A program made the translations under genes and the position numbers. Shown here in pieces: positions 46,489 to 58,732 of a DNA stretch of 64,000 nucleotides (the stretch's first letter is position 1; every line of letters begins with the position of its first letter). The stretch covers positions 6,904,036-6,968,035 of the forward strand of contig CM055267.1 of assembly GCA_029237695.1 (NCBI GenBank), given 5' to 3'. Origin of the DNA: Conchocele bisecta (lineage: Eukaryota > Mollusca > Bivalvia > Lucinida > Thyasiridae). The notes beneath the pieces were generated by a model that was not told where the DNA came from, searched no databases, and worked only from the letters and a program-made list of their open reading frames with translations.

Positions 46489-46782
46489 TTAACCCTTAGA
46501 CCGCTACTCACAACAATTTTCGTCTGTTGTTGCTTTTATATCTTGCCTTATTTCTCAATAAAAACATGGCTTGACAGCACTTCAGAATGCCTTATTTCTC
46601 AATAAAAACATGGCTTGACAGCACTTCAGAATCATTTCCAATGGAAATGATTCTGAAGTGCTGTCAAAGCATGTTGTAAATCATTCTAAAGTGCTGCTAA
46701 AGCATGTTTTTGATAGTAAAAATGGAAAATATAAAATAAACAGCAGACGACAACAAAAATAAGATAGCGGTCTAAGAGTCAA
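46489..46782. mobile_element. Family W MITE, copy 1
   Basis: TTAACCCTTAGACCGCTACT ... ATAGCGGTCTAAGAGTCAA. Subterminal GTCTGTTGTTGCTTTT and complement, and a central hairpin TTCAGAATCATTTCC/GGAAATGATTCTGAA. The GCCTTATTTCTCAATAAAAA segment is tandemly duplicated at about 46550-46640. Confidence 0.8.
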
Positions 46783-48000
46783 AGCATGTACTGGCGGCGG
46801 TTGTCTTACGGCTGTTTATGTCCGCCGGCATACACACACTGTAATAGCTGTCGGACGATGTAAGGTTTCCCGCCATCGTCTCATACATGCACATGTACAG
46901 CCGGCGAGCAATCTACGTCGCAGTTCCGCCAGACACAAACAGTGCTTTATGTGTGGCTTCCGGAGATAAGATCGACTTGAAATCGCCGCCGGGGACGTGT
47001 GGCTCAGTGTGTGTGAAATACTGAAATAAAACTAAAAAAGTGTTGTCTGTTTATTTTTAATTTCGACTTTCATCAACAAAAACATGTTTCGACAATAATT
47101 TAGTATTATTTCCATTTAGAAACATTTCCAATGGAATGCTTTAAACGTGCTGTGTTTATATTTAGAAAGAAAATTAAAATATACAACAACAACAACAACA
47201 ACAACAGCAGTCGACAGTTGTCGTCTCTGTCTCAGTTTCCGGCAGACACAAACAGCACTCTGTGTGGGGGCTTCCGGAAATAGAATCAACTCGAAGCCAT
47301 CACCGAAGACATACGGCTGAGTGTGTTTGTTACATGACATGCATTTGCAATTCTGAATTTTTAAATTTTATCGTCTGCTGATTTTATTATTTGTTTTAGT
47401 TTCTATTTTCCTCGTCATAGCATGCTTTTACAACACTTTAGAATCATTTCCGATAGAAAGTATTCCAACGTGTTGTCAAACCATGTGGTTATTGAGAAAG
47501 AATATATAATATGCAGCAGACTACAATTTACGTCTAAGTCGCAGTTTCCGCCAGACACAAACAGCGTTCTTGACTTGAAGCCGTCAGCGAGGTTATACGG
47601 CGGAGCGTGTGTGTCACATGGCATGATATGATATGACATGTATTTAACCTAACAATGCTGAACTAAAATTTCAAATTTATAGTCTGGTGTTTATTGTTCT
47701 TTTTTTGTTTTATATATTTTCCCCATCAAAAACATGCTTTCACAATACTATAGAATCAATTTCATTAGTGCTATCAAACGATGTGCCTGATTAAAAAAAA
47801 AAGACAAAGCTATAAAACAACAGCAGACGACTTTTTACGTTTACCTCATTGTACGTGTCCTTGTTAGGATTATTTGATTTAAATGATTTTACTGTGTTTT
47901 CACAGACAGAACACAATATATCAAACAGCCACAGACGAAACTTTGCGTTTCCCGAATTATAAGGGCGACAGTCAATACCTTCCATACTATACAACTTTCA
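46783..48000. repeat. Degenerate ~315-bp tandem repeat related to family W
   Basis: CGCCAGACACAAACAGC..TCTGTGTG, GGCTTCCGGA and AAAACATG...CA(C/A)T...AGAATCATTTCC recur near 46925, 47235 and 47545. Each unit carries a W-like interior. (CAA)n at about 47184-47205. Confidence 0.75.
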
Positions 48001-48900
48001 GATCCGACCATAGGGTATGCTAAACCGTGGTCAATATGATATGTAGTCTTGCTTTTTTTCTACATTCTTGTAACCAATATTGTGTATCATCTCTAGACCA
48101 CATAGAACAAAACTGGGGTTGATTTCAAATTTGTTTCGACAATTCCTATGGCCGCTATCTTGAATTTCAAAATGGCCGCCCTATATTCATTATATATACA
48201 CTTCTAATACAATTAAAAAAAATTATGTGGCTATATTCATCATTTGAACATACACAACACAGCCGGTCTCATTGTATTTTGTAACAACCCCATGGCGGCC
48301 ATCTTTGATTTAAGAATCGCCGCTCGGAAATCCTATACACAATATTGCACACAACCACATTTCTAATGCAGTTAAAATGTCGTGTTTGCGATTATTCCAT
48401 CTGCATATTTCACTTAATAAAACTAAGGTTGGTTCCAATTTTTCCGATAACTGGTAGGGTGGACATTTGGTTTTCAAAATGGCCGCTATGTCAATAGTAT
48501 TTATTGTGTGTTCACTACTAATTGTCGTTGAACACGTTCGGTTGTGTCGATTTTGTGGAACCATCGTTATTTTATCATCTACAGAAGTCAAGTAAATAAA
48601 GCATGGATTGGTTCCAATTTGCTTCACAATTTAAAAATGGCTGCTGTGAGAATCGTACCATTCTTATATATTCATGGCTAAATCATATATATTGCTGTTT
48701 TTCCTGACTATAATCATACTCTATGTGAAAGGGAATTAATAGGAGTATGTCAATTTCAAAGCACTGTTTTATGACCGATATGTTGGATTTCAAAATGGCT
48801 GCTGTGTGTATGCAGGAAATGTCTTAATTACGGAAACTGAATCATCAGCGATTTCAATTGGTTCCATCTCCATCTGCATTAGAGTATTCATATAGTTGGT
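48001..48900. repeat. Degenerate repeat rich in CAAAATGGCCGC
   Basis: ATTTCAAAATGGC(C/T)GC words or their complement recur near 48165, 48292, 48475, 48642 and 48793 with AT-rich spacers. GGCCATC/TTT matches the YY1-type core. Confidence 0.7.
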
Positions 48901-49294
48901 TGAAAAGGTGTATTTCCGTTAAAAGATTTTTATTCCACACAAAAACATGTACAAACAAGAAATATTACTAGTAACATGCATCTGCATAATTACATTCCAT
49001 TCCATATTTCGAAATTACGGAGTAAATATATATATTACACATGTAATTACCCGTTTGAATGTTTTATAAAGAAAAGAAAAAATACAAAAAAAATAAGTAT
49101 CAATTAATAATAGAGAGAAAAAACAAATAGAGGACGTACAAAAAAAATAACCATAGAAAACAGTTTAATTAGATAAGTACGAGCAGCATGATCATATGTT
49201 TGCATTAATTTGTGCTGTATTAAATATTTTAAGGGAATGAATGCTAGAAAAAAATAAGTTAGTCAAGCGGTAAACCATTCCATTTTGTATTGTG
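48901..49294. other. Non-coding, A-rich
   Basis: No gene or clear repeat recognised. Confidence 0.35.
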
Positions 49295-49385
49295 TATCTC
49301 AGCTGTGTTTCTATTGTGTATTTCAGCTGTGTTTCTATTGTGTATTTCAGCTGTTTCTATTGTGTATTTCAGCTGTGTTTCTATT
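49295..49385. repeat. 24-bp tandem repeat, four copies
   Basis: TTGTGTATTTCAGCTGTGTT plus TCTA, four times, one copy missing GTG. Confidence 0.9.
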
Positions 49386-49885
49386 TACTGCAATTTGATG
49401 TTCAAGCTCTTTAGCTCTTTTTTTTAATAGTTCTTAAAAGCTGAGAAAGTCGGTTCAGTATTTCTTAATTTACATCCATAAACGAAGTACTTTCCTAATA
49501 TAAAAGTTCAAGAATATAATTTCTGTTTCATACTGCCCTAAACTTATTAATTGCCACATTACGCAAACACGTCTTATTTGGAATTAATAAATCACTGAAC
49601 TACTTTCGGCAAGGGAGATAATCAATATCACGCGAACTATTTTCATACGAGCCAAGCGGATTGTTTTGTTTATGATTAGGATATATAGTTTTAAGCTATC
49701 TCCTGTGATATATAATGATACATTACTTTGTTATGTTATGGGTACTAATACATGTTGTTTCAATAGCGTATCTCTGTAACGGTATTGTTGTAGATGGAGT
49801 TGCAAATAATTTAATAATTATTACGTTCAAATGGTGGCGTAATACTGATAGCACTTCTGTATAACTGTGATTGTCATAAATGGCG
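49386..49885. other. Non-coding
   Basis: No gene or clear repeat recognised. Confidence 0.35.
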
Positions 49886-49972
49886 CAACAGTCGTGAGGT
49901 TAAGGTCGCCGACTTCAATGATTTAATTACCGATTCCCGAAAGGGTCGGGGGTTCAAACCTTGACGTGGTAT
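49886..49972 (+). pseudogene. tRNA-like sequence, Ser/Leu-type
   Basis: GTGAGGTTAAGGTCGCCGAC (A-box region), a long variable-arm-like CGATTCCCGAAAGGGTCG, and B-box GGGTTCAAACC. Acceptor pairing is poor, so a SINE head or pseudogene is likelier than an active tRNA. Confidence 0.5.
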
Positions 49973-50059
49973 AAAAAAAATTCTCCATATATATTATTTT
50001 TGTGATTTTAATATTTTTTAATATTTTCACAATTTTATGATTTTAATAAAAATATACCT

Positions 50060-50670
50060 ATAAATTGATAGAAACTTACCAACAATTAAAGTGTCTGTCT
50101 TTAAGTAATATATACACAGACAGTTTGTTACTGATGTTTTAAGTTTAATAAGTATATACACAGACAGTTTGTTACTGTTTTTTTAAGTTTGAGGTACTGT
50201 CTATACTGTCTATACCATATAATGTTTTACTGTCCCAAAATCTTTTTTTTTTGGCTGTCAAACATTTTTTTATAATTTATAGAATAATGATTGTTCCTCC
50301 ATCTGCTCACAACACTGTTCGAACTGCGCCTGTGGCTACCACGACCAGAATTCACTGGCCGCAAACACAGTAGCCATCGGCGTCTATTTATTAAATTATT
50401 ATTTTGTATTTTATTTGAATTCCGCGTGAACGCTGCATTTTGTGTCAACACCATTTACAGAAAATATTGGTGATTTTCTAAACGAATATCGGAGAAATGC
50501 GGCTATATATTTTGTCAATTTTCAACACCATTTACGGAAAAAAATTACTGATTTTTTAAAACAATATCGGCACAACTAAATACGGTGATAGAATTTTTGT
50601 CAACTTTTCAACACCATTTACGGAAAATATTACTGATTTTCTAAAAACAATATCGGCGAAGGTGTACTGA
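50060..50670. repeat. Short tandem repeats including family M-like units
   Basis: ATATACACAGACAGTTTGTT occurs twice at 50107-50180. From about 50440, CACCATTTACGGAAAATATT...GATTTTCTAAA...ATATCGG repeats three times (family M interior). Confidence 0.75.
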
Positions 50671-52099
50671 ACTACTCTTTATTTTAAATAACCAGCCGTC
50701 TAATAGATCTGTGTATAATCGAGAGTATATCGTTAATTGTCATGTTGTCTCCGACAGTGAGGTGTTGCGGCACACATCAAAACGACACGTCAATTTCAAA
50801 ACATTGCCTAAGGGTCACAGCTGTGTGGTGTCATCAGATCAACACCTCGTCACACACAACTACGCATTATCGATTGTTTTCCTACACAAAGCGACGTGTA
50901 TTTACAACTAGATCTGTGTAATGTGTCGGGTGTAGCTAAAGACCATACATAAATTGTAATTAGTCACAGATGTAGCCTTAAAATATAATCGATTTCCTTA
51001 AATTAAATTACGTCCGCATGTTGACAGATATTTCAGAGCAGACGTCATCGTAATTTGCCGTTATTTATTTCCAAAATTAACCATATATTCTGTAAATGGC
51101 GTTGAAAGTTGACAATAACTTAAGACCAGATCAGTACGTTAAATCGCTATCGACGACAACTGACGATCCGATGAGAGAGTAATACCGTTTAAGCGTATCA
51201 AATGTTAAATATACATCGTTATTTTTTTATGACTTTCGTAGTTTTTACCGAGAAATTCAAACCGTTTCCAATTATTGGGGAACATAATATCATGATTAGC
51301 ACATCGTTTCACTAAGCGGGGGCTACTCAGGAAATGGGATCACAAGGTCTATTGTTTACACTGGATTAATGGCGGCCTCCATGAGGTCTCAGGTAAATCT
51401 TATTTTTCAATAATACGACTGTGGTTTCTTCCTTTTAGTGATAACCATGTTCCAACCGTTAACACTTATTTAGCAACATTACTTAATATGTAGTTAGTCT
51501 GAACATTCTGCAGAGAAATCTGAATTGGACGGAATCGAGCGTTGTTTAAACTTAGTCCGGTTCATATGCACAGGTCAAAATATGAACTGAAAATGGCGCT
51601 TTGTGCGACAGAAATCCGTACGCGGACGAATAAAAAAAATATTTTGTTATAAATATCACATACAGCGAAACAGCGGTAGCATCTACTGTTTTAATAATAT
51701 GCATACATATTGTAATTAATGTTTAATAGTGATATACTTATGAATAATATACGATACTATGGTTTATACTCCAGCACTATGTTTTTAGGCTGTGTGATTT
51801 GCCTCAATATAAACTGGATTAATTAATACTTATATTCATGCGCTTCATGACAACATCATTACATTTAAAATATACAAATATTTCTTAAAGGGGTACCGAT
51901 ATGATACATTTTAATAATATAAATATTGAAAATACACATTACAATCGCTTAAAACATAAGTTATTGATTGAAAATAGTCACTGCATCGTGACCTATTTGA
52001 CCGCATTACCTATTGCGCGGCAACCTCACCAAATCCGCTGTTTACATAGGTAACCGGGGATTTGGTGAGGTAGGCTCGCTAATACAATGTTTGCGTAAT
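50671..52099. other. 1.4 kb of non-coding DNA
   Basis: No gene recognised. TTTGGTGAGG at about 52027 and 52062 forms a short inverted pair. Otherwise unremarkable. Confidence 0.35.
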
Positions 52100-52127
52100 G
52101 CAATCCAATGTAAAAGTTCTACCGTTA

Positions 52128-52955
52128 TCATGTAAAAACCTGTTTAGCAGAGACCAAAATTGCTGACTTTTTTTGGGCATTCCCAAAATAAGTGCTTAAA
52201 AAATTAGAATTTACAATTCCGCATTTATATAAATAATCGTTCGTGGCAATAATTTTCATCAAGCATTTGTACTGGAAATTCCTAAGTTTTGAACATACAG
52301 TTCTTCTAAAATACTGTGTATTTACAATTTTCCAATTAATAGTTGTTTCTGAAAACTCTGCACTCCATTTATTCCGAGCTTTGAAAACAACACTACTAAT
52401 TTTACTAAGGAAAATTGTATATAACATTTTATTACATTGTTTGGAAGATTGCACTTTTCCTAAAAGGGGTGAAGTAGTATTTTGGATGTTTATTGTCTCA
52501 TTCTTTAGTCGTGCACGCACGCGAAGTTTGTGGTATACTGAATATAAGTTTAAAATATTTTAGGTAATCATTATTACTAATATTATATAATTGTTTTATA
52601 TTTGTAAAGTCATAAAAGGTTTTGGTTCTACAATCGTAGATATGTTCTATGTATTTATTCCCCGTTCATTCCAATCTTTGTATTAAAATGTATTGACATT
52701 ACCTTTAATTTAGAATTGATCCACATGATTTGCTTTGAAATATTCTCTGGATTTTCAGAATAATTAAGCATTTTTTATTAATATTTTTTCATCAAATTCG
52801 TGGAAGTTTCCTTCAAATATATTCGTACCACAACATTTAGGTAAATAATTAGTATACACTATTTTCCATTGCCCATTGTTTGTATCATTTGTAAGACGTT
52901 TAACCCAATTTGCTTTCATAGAATTTATGAAAAATACTAGATTGATAATTTTCAA
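52128..52955 (-). pseudogene. LINE ORF2 C-terminal region
   Basis: INSMKANWVKRLTND at about 52880-52930 and SKLRNFQYKCLMKIIATND at about 52240-52300 are the post-RT motifs of L1/Tx1-like elements, with frameshifts between. The final Cys-rich segment is degraded. Confidence 0.72.
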
Positions 52956-53279
52956 CCAGCCATTTTAATAATTTTGTACAATGAATGCGAACATTGTGTT
53001 TTTCATTTCTTCTTGATGTATTATTATTCCTGTTATCATGTTATTATTTCGGACACTATGTGATAGTATTTCTATTGCTATAGCACACAACTATGGTGAC
53101 AAAGGACAGCCTTGTCGTACGGCTCTACCTAAACCTAAAAAGTCTGTAAGTTAGCCGTTATTTGTTACACAGCTAGATATGTTATGATAAAATACTTCAA
53201 CCGATTGTATTAGAATGGAAGCGTTTCTGTTCTTCTAAAATGTGCTGTTTATCAGTTATCTTTTGTGCATTTAATTCTG

Positions 53280-53726
53280 ATATATTTTCGTTTTTCACCT
53301 CCTTTTCATTACTTTTGTTGAAAAATAAATCCCTCTGCCCGTTTTTCATAAATGTCTTCTAGTCGTTTGTTATGGTTATTTATTTCATCTATTGCTTCTG
53401 GAGTATGTACATTTGCCTTAACCATTTCATCGATTTTTTCTTGTAACTTAACTTCTAATTTATTTTTTTCTGTTTCGCCTGGCACAATATTTTATGGATT
53501 CGTTTCTTACTGTTCCTTCAATTAATTCCCACAAAATATTAGGATTAGCCTCTTTATTTACTTCTGAAATTTCGGAAATGCTGTTCTTTATAATATTTTT
53601 ATATTCGTTGTCAAAAAATACAGAACTGTTAAGTTTAAAGCCCCTATAAGGCCTCCTATTGGGTTTTCCCACACATAAATCCAACAGGTTTCTATTTACA
53701 CACACTTTGAAACTGTTTGCATTCAT
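53280..53726 (-). pseudogene. LINE ORF2 linker region
   Basis: PNILWELIEGTVRNESIKY followed by a Lys/Glu-rich helix and EKRAEGFIF is the linker between endonuclease and RT in L1/Tx1-like ORF2. It continues past the stop near 53460 with a frame slip. Confidence 0.7.
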
Positions 53727-53739
53727 TTTGGTACAAAAA

Positions 53740-54091
53740 TGAGTTTGTAGTCCATGAAAATATCAATATTTGTTGATAAACAAACAGCAGGTGGGTGTTT
53801 CAAAGCCCGATCGATTTTCCGATAGACGCTCGGGTCAAATCCTCAACTCCCCTATTCGCGGCCGATGAATTCCGATTGCCGGAGTTTATCGACTCGCTTC
53901 CGAGCCGAAGCCGTTGGGTTACGGAAATGAAATTGTCAATATTGACATTTTGCACTGGGTGGTACACAAAACAAGTTTGTGTTGTCTTCACATTGCGATT
54001 AAGATGTAAATCTCAAGACTTGAGATGTTTCTATTAGGCAGTATATGTTAATTTTGTGTACTAAATTAGGCATATATGTTAGTTTTGTGTA
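53740..54091. other. Insert inside the LINE
   Basis: Lacks any LINE similarity. GC-richer between 53800 and 53930. TATATGTTA(A/G)TTTTGTGTAC occurs twice at 54040-54100. Identity unknown. Confidence 0.45.
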
Positions 54092-54838
54092 CTAAATTAG
54101 TTGCCAAACATGTGTTTGTGTTTGAAAAAATCGGAAAATTGTAATACTGAGCCGTTCAGGGCCTTTAAGGTATCCCGGTCCTCTTGATTGGTTATTAATA
54201 TTTATTTCCAGTTTTACAAGTGCATGGTTTGTCTTGATGCTACTTTTTATCTCACATGACTTAATTGTATTAACAATATTATCCGAAACTAAAAAATAGT
54301 CTAATCTGCATAGAACACGTGGTGTAGAATTTGAATGCCATGTAAATCGTTGCTGGTTTCCGTGTTTAATTTTTCCACATGTCAGCAAAATCATATTTTT
54401 CTATAATATACATTAAAATCACCACCAACAACAATTCTTACGTTTTCATGTTGGGATATAAAGTCGTCTAGTTGTTTATAAAAAGTGTTTCCTTCTGAGT
54501 TTGGCCCATATATATTTATCAGGAGCAAGACTTCACTGCTGTTTATGTCTACGTTTATTGCTTGAATTCTACTAGGGATAGCGTCTATAATGTTATACAT
54601 GGTATATTCCAGCTTTGAATAAAATTCCTACCCCTTCACTATTACTACTGTTACCACTAAACATTGCATATGACACCCATTCCGTTTCCCATTCCTTTGC
54701 GGTATTATAAGTTGTATGAGTTTCTTGTAAAAAATAAATGTCATATTCATTATCCTTAAGCCATTGAAAAATGTGTGTCCGTTTTACTTTTGCTCCTAAT
54801 CCTCTAACATTTAAAGTACATATGCTAAACTCCATGTT
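54092..54838 (-). pseudogene. LINE ORF2 endonuclease (APE type), frameshifted
   Basis: Starts MEFSICTLNVRGLG, then YFLQETH, then GVGILFKAG. It continues in another frame with LLINIYGPNSE and VVGGDFN, and in a third with CRLDYFLVSD and GPGYLK. The catalytic motifs of APE-like endonucleases (N, QET, GDFN, LDY) are recognisable, but the usual final SDH reads TNH. Confidence 0.85.
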
Positions 54839-55191
54839 TTTACTATAGTATGATGACTAACAATGCATTTGATTCTAGTAAGCTTAAGTGTTGTATTGCT
54901 GCTCGGCTGTTTAGTAGAAATGAAAAAATAGATATGTAAGCAAATGCGAGAAGGTATGAGAACAATTCAAAAATATAATACCTGAAGTACGTGACAATTT
55001 TCGTTCACAAAAAAACCCTCATTTCATCAGACGATCTTTCAATTTCACAGATCACTTGCCTGTTATATCCATTTTGAAATAACCTCCCAAATTACTGCAA
55101 TATGACCAGTTGCTGATACGCTATCCCGCAAGTCAGTACCGGACTTATATCTCAAACGTATTAAAGGTACATGCGGTATTTGGTGAACTTA
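54839..55191. other. Non-coding, possibly LINE 5' region
   Basis: Upstream of the LINE endonuclease, where ORF1 would be expected; no coding frame is recognisable. Confidence 0.3.
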
Positions 55192-55570
55192 CCTCTCAGT
55201 ATTCGCAAGTTGCAAGAAATTGAAAACTTAACTGAGCAAGATTCAAATTGATTCTGCTCAAAGAAACGATCCGAAAGGGATGAACCCGCAAGAAATAGAG
55301 GCGTTTTCGAATTACAGAGATGAGCTGACAATGTCAGATGCTCTGAACCAGAAATGATCCAAGCTCATAATTCCAACTGCACTCCGGTCCCAAGATGTTG
55401 CAAGTCATGCACATCGGCAATTTGGACATTCAGAAATGTCTCAGACGAGCGCGATATAACATGTTCTGGCCAAACATATCAGTAAATATCACTAACATGG
55501 TAGAAAGTTGTTCAATTGAACAAAGAAAGCCAAACGCTAAAGAGACTGATATCACATGATGTACATTTTC
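55192..55570 (+). pseudogene. Ty3-type LTR retrotransposon pol fragment
   Basis: The broken plus-strand translation has YRDELTMSD, LIIPTALRSQ, then MLQ-MHIG..IQKCLRRAR and MFWPNIS..ITNMVESCS. This order is typical of the RNase H-integrase junction and the H2C2 zinc-binding domain of Ty3-type elements. At least one stop and one frameshift. No LTRs seen. Confidence 0.75.
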
Positions 55571-56480
55571 AACTGGACATGACAAGAACATTCCGGTAAC
55601 TGTTAACCTTTACAGCCATTGTTTGTTTTGATTAGCTGAACGGACGTTAGAAAACAAAAGCTGCAGATACAGACCCATATGGGGTATGCTCACATAACTG
55701 GCATACAATGGTCACAAGCACAGCTATGGCGGCTTCGATTCAATTTACCGACCACTTGTGAACAGTTATTGCCGAACATTGTTTCTGTTCGTGACAAAAA
55801 TAAGAGTCAGTCTCCAACAGCGCAAGAAACGCCATAATAATGCCAGAATACCATTATTTGCGTTTGCACTGCAATATACAATACATTGATATAACGTGTA
55901 TTTTCAGCGGCCATTCTGTAGACAATGATGGCATGTATGACATTACTAGTTAACAATAATCTCAACAGGCTGATATGTTCAAAGGACTATGATCATAGCC
56001 ATAAAGAACATACCAAATATAACCACTATAATTTACAATAAATATTAACTGGCCAACTTTAAAATGGTGGCCATTTTGAAACCAAAATGACAGCTATCCC
56101 AAAATATATTGACTCCAGTTTGTTGTATGGCGTCTATAGATGATGATATGCCTTTAATCAAAAACACATGTACCGATAAAAAATAGTATAAAACAAGAAC
56201 ATAACTAAAGCTACAACAATGCTTTGAAGTGGCAGTGTATGTAACACACATGTTTTCGGCGGCCATTTTGAAAATAAATATTGCTGATATATCAGTACTT
56301 GTTAGTCATAATCTCAGTAGTCTGTGTTCAAAGAACTATGAGCATAACCTGCAGGAACATACACAATATCACCATGGCATTCAAACTGTAAAATAAATAC
56401 TGGATATCCAAGTTTGAAATAGCGGTCATTTTAAATCAATGTTCTGAAACTACTGAACTGAAATATGATATATCCACAAA
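55571..56480. repeat. Degenerate ~350-bp tandem repeat with GGCCATTTTGAAA
   Basis: GGCGGCCATTTTGAAAATA and TTTCAGCGGCCATTCTG, CATAATCTCA, TGTTCAAAGAACTATGA and CATAGCC..AAGAACATAC recur about 350 bp apart (about 55910 and 56264). A single GGCGGCTTCGATTCAA lies near 55729. Confidence 0.7.
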
Positions 56481-56512
56481 ATAAATTATAAATCATCTAA
56501 TCATATACACAA

Positions 56513-56822
56513 ATATTTACACAGTTCCCTAACATTTGATTGGCCCGTAGCAAATCTCTGTCCAAAATTTATATCCCAGTAAACTCCCACGCCGAACTAC
56601 TTTCTACAGATGCACTGTCAGTGCTGTCAATGTAAACAAATGGCTGCCGTCTGTCAAAACAAACACATATTCTTGATGAATTTATTTCAAATGCTGGAAT
56701 TATAAGGAATGAATGGCCTTTTTGTGGAATTTATCGGGGATATAAACTTGGAAAAGTCGCGCGACTTTTCCAAGTTTATACCCCGATAAATTACACATAA
56801 AGGCCATTCATTGCTATAATGA
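56513..56822. mobile_element. Family E hairpin element, copy 2 (inverted)
   Basis: Reverse orientation to copy 1. The hairpin tip is shortened, going directly from AAAAGTCGC to GCGACTTTT. Confidence 0.8.
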
Positions 56823-57451
56823 ACGAGGTGGGTAAGTACAGCCGAGAATACCGACAGTGTATGCATGTAGTGGTCAGGCGTGTGAGGAGCTACTTGACAT
56901 GTCCTAGCAATGCCCATTGTTTACACCGGAGCCACCACTATAACAAATCCGACACCTAGTCAAGCCTCACAAAGTCAATAAATATTCATAAACCTCTATT
57001 GTTTCCGGACACACATGTGTAACTTGCAGGGTCGGTACTGAAATATATATATAAAGTGTCCACCCCCGTATAAACGCTAGCTCCGCACTGTCCCTTGAGA
57101 CATAAAGATATGAAGATAATAGCTGCTGTTTTCATACGCACTAAATGTCTTGATTCGTATTTTCCAGAATTTAGCTGATAAGCTGAGCCCACAACTGTTA
57201 AAACTATAGAGAATACTATATCTAGAGTTTTAAATACAACGCAAGACAGACCAAAACGTCATAGCATAACTTGGCACAGCACGACAATGACTGCCCCCAT
57301 AGAAATGGCGGTGACATGATATGGTATCTCAAGGAAGATACCATATACAAAAGCAGCTGTGCAATGTTAAAAGTAAGACATATATTTACAAGTTTGATAC
57401 GGAAAGAGCGACATTCTACATGTACTAAATTATAATAGAGCGGCACCTGAA
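56823..57451. other. Non-coding
   Basis: No gene or clear repeat recognised. Confidence 0.35.
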
Positions 57452-57895
57452 GGCTATTTCACCAAAATTGCAAAGTGTTCTTATCTCGCTAAGTACACTT
57501 TGAGGGAGAAATTTTCAATTTAAGGATACATTTATTATTTTTTATTATACTGAATTTATTACATTATCACAGCAATTTTGGCTGTGATAATGTAATACAT
57601 TCAATATAATAATTCTGCATAATTTTAATCACGAAATATATCATGTATATTCAGTCGTTAGTTCTATGTGAAATAATGAATTTCGGGAAAAATAAATGAT
57701 TACTCCCTCAAAGTACACATTGCTATAAGTATACCAGCCTGACATGGCGTTGTTTACATGCTTTGTTTATATAAACATTGGTGTATAAACAAACATGGAA
57801 TTCCTGTAGGTATTTCCCTGTTTATTATGGCGCGTCGCTATAGTCATGATCGATATATTGCGATTCACAAAACAGTTTCTCATACTGGAGCAGTG

Positions 57896-57971
57896 GGTAA
57901 ACTGGCGGCCAACGGTGGCACTTGATTTTAATTGTGCACTGCATGCGTTCGATCCTCACTTTGGCCATTAT
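57896..57971 (+). pseudogene. tRNA-like sequence (SINE head)
   Basis: CTGGCGGCCAACGGTGGCAC ... GCGTTCGATCCTCACTTTGG ending GCCA. It has a B-box but poor arm pairing, so it is probably a SINE or tRNA pseudogene. Confidence 0.45.
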
Positions 57972-58337
57972 ATATATATTATAAATATTGTTTTTATGTT
58001 TTTGTTTTCTTTTTCTTTTTAATGAATCTTTATTACATGTAACAACAATTGACATGGTAATTATGAACAACATGCATCCACGTTTATTTGTTTATTAGTT
58101 TATTATCTGAAGTGAGAGGTTTATTTTCGACATGGTGTTCTCCGTAACATATTTGCATTTGTAGTGAGTCGAGCTGGACTTTCACAATCACACACGAATG
58201 TGCAGAATGCATTTCACAATGATTAGGTTCAAAGTGAAGTGTTTTATAATGTTGTGTAAAAGTAAATGCACGACTGTTTCGGGATGTGTGCGTTACCTCT
58301 AGCGCCAAAATAGTAAAAGCGAGAGAAAAATGTATTC

Positions 58338-58410
58338 CTTCGGCAGGATTCTAACTCACGACCGTCCGATCACCAAACCACAGATCTACCCACTAGAGCA
58401 CTAAACGATG
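58338..58410 (-). pseudogene. tRNA-like sequence (SINE head)
   Basis: Minus strand: CTCTAGTGGGTAGATCTGTG ... GGTCGTGAGTTAGAATCCTG. It has A-box- and B-box-like parts without a complete cloverleaf. Confidence 0.45.
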
Positions 58411-58732
58411 TTACTATTATTAGCAATTCTATCAAATGTTAATGCGTTTGCGCTGGTATACAAATACCATGTCTACAACATATGACGTAAACTATTTAAA
58501 AATAGCACGTGTTTACAATAATATTTACAATAATAACGCGCCAGCTCAAAGCGGTACACCTCTAGATAAGTATACTTTGCAATTTTTATGAAATCGGCTA
58601 CAAAAGCAATACTGTCGACGGTTGTACAAAGCTATCCCGTAGTTTTGGTATTTTACATTCAGTGCTATGAGGCGTTTGTGTCATGGACGTTGGTACAACT
58701 GACACCGTCCTTAATACAATGGAACAGGTGTA

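Larger units (their letters stand above)
52100..54838 (-). mobile_element. L1/Tx1-like LINE remnant
   Basis: Reads on the minus strand in the normal order: endonuclease start at about 54838, GGDFN and RLDYFLVSD, the EN-RT linker, an RT fragment VRQGCPLSP at about 53100-53135, and the post-RT region with FQYKCLMKIIATN. Many stops and frame changes, RT fingers and palm largely deleted, and a ~350-bp unrelated segment (about 53740-54090) inserted. Non-functional. Confidence 0.85.
57452..58600. mobile_element. Family Q MITE, copy 5, split by ~820 bp
   Basis: Left portion 57452-57742. The right terminus (CTAGATAAGTATACTTTGCA ... TCGGCTA) resumes at about 58561. The insert (about 57743-58560) includes two tRNA-like segments and a T-rich tract. 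Confidence 0.75.

Noticed and set aside
49886..49972. Functional tRNA gene
   Set aside because: The B-box is good, but acceptor and anticodon stems do not pair well. The same objection applies to 39520-39590, 57896-57971 and 58338-58410.
53800..54037. Coding frames on both strands inside the LINE
   Set aside because: They lie in the unknown insert, share no LINE motif and have no start context or family.
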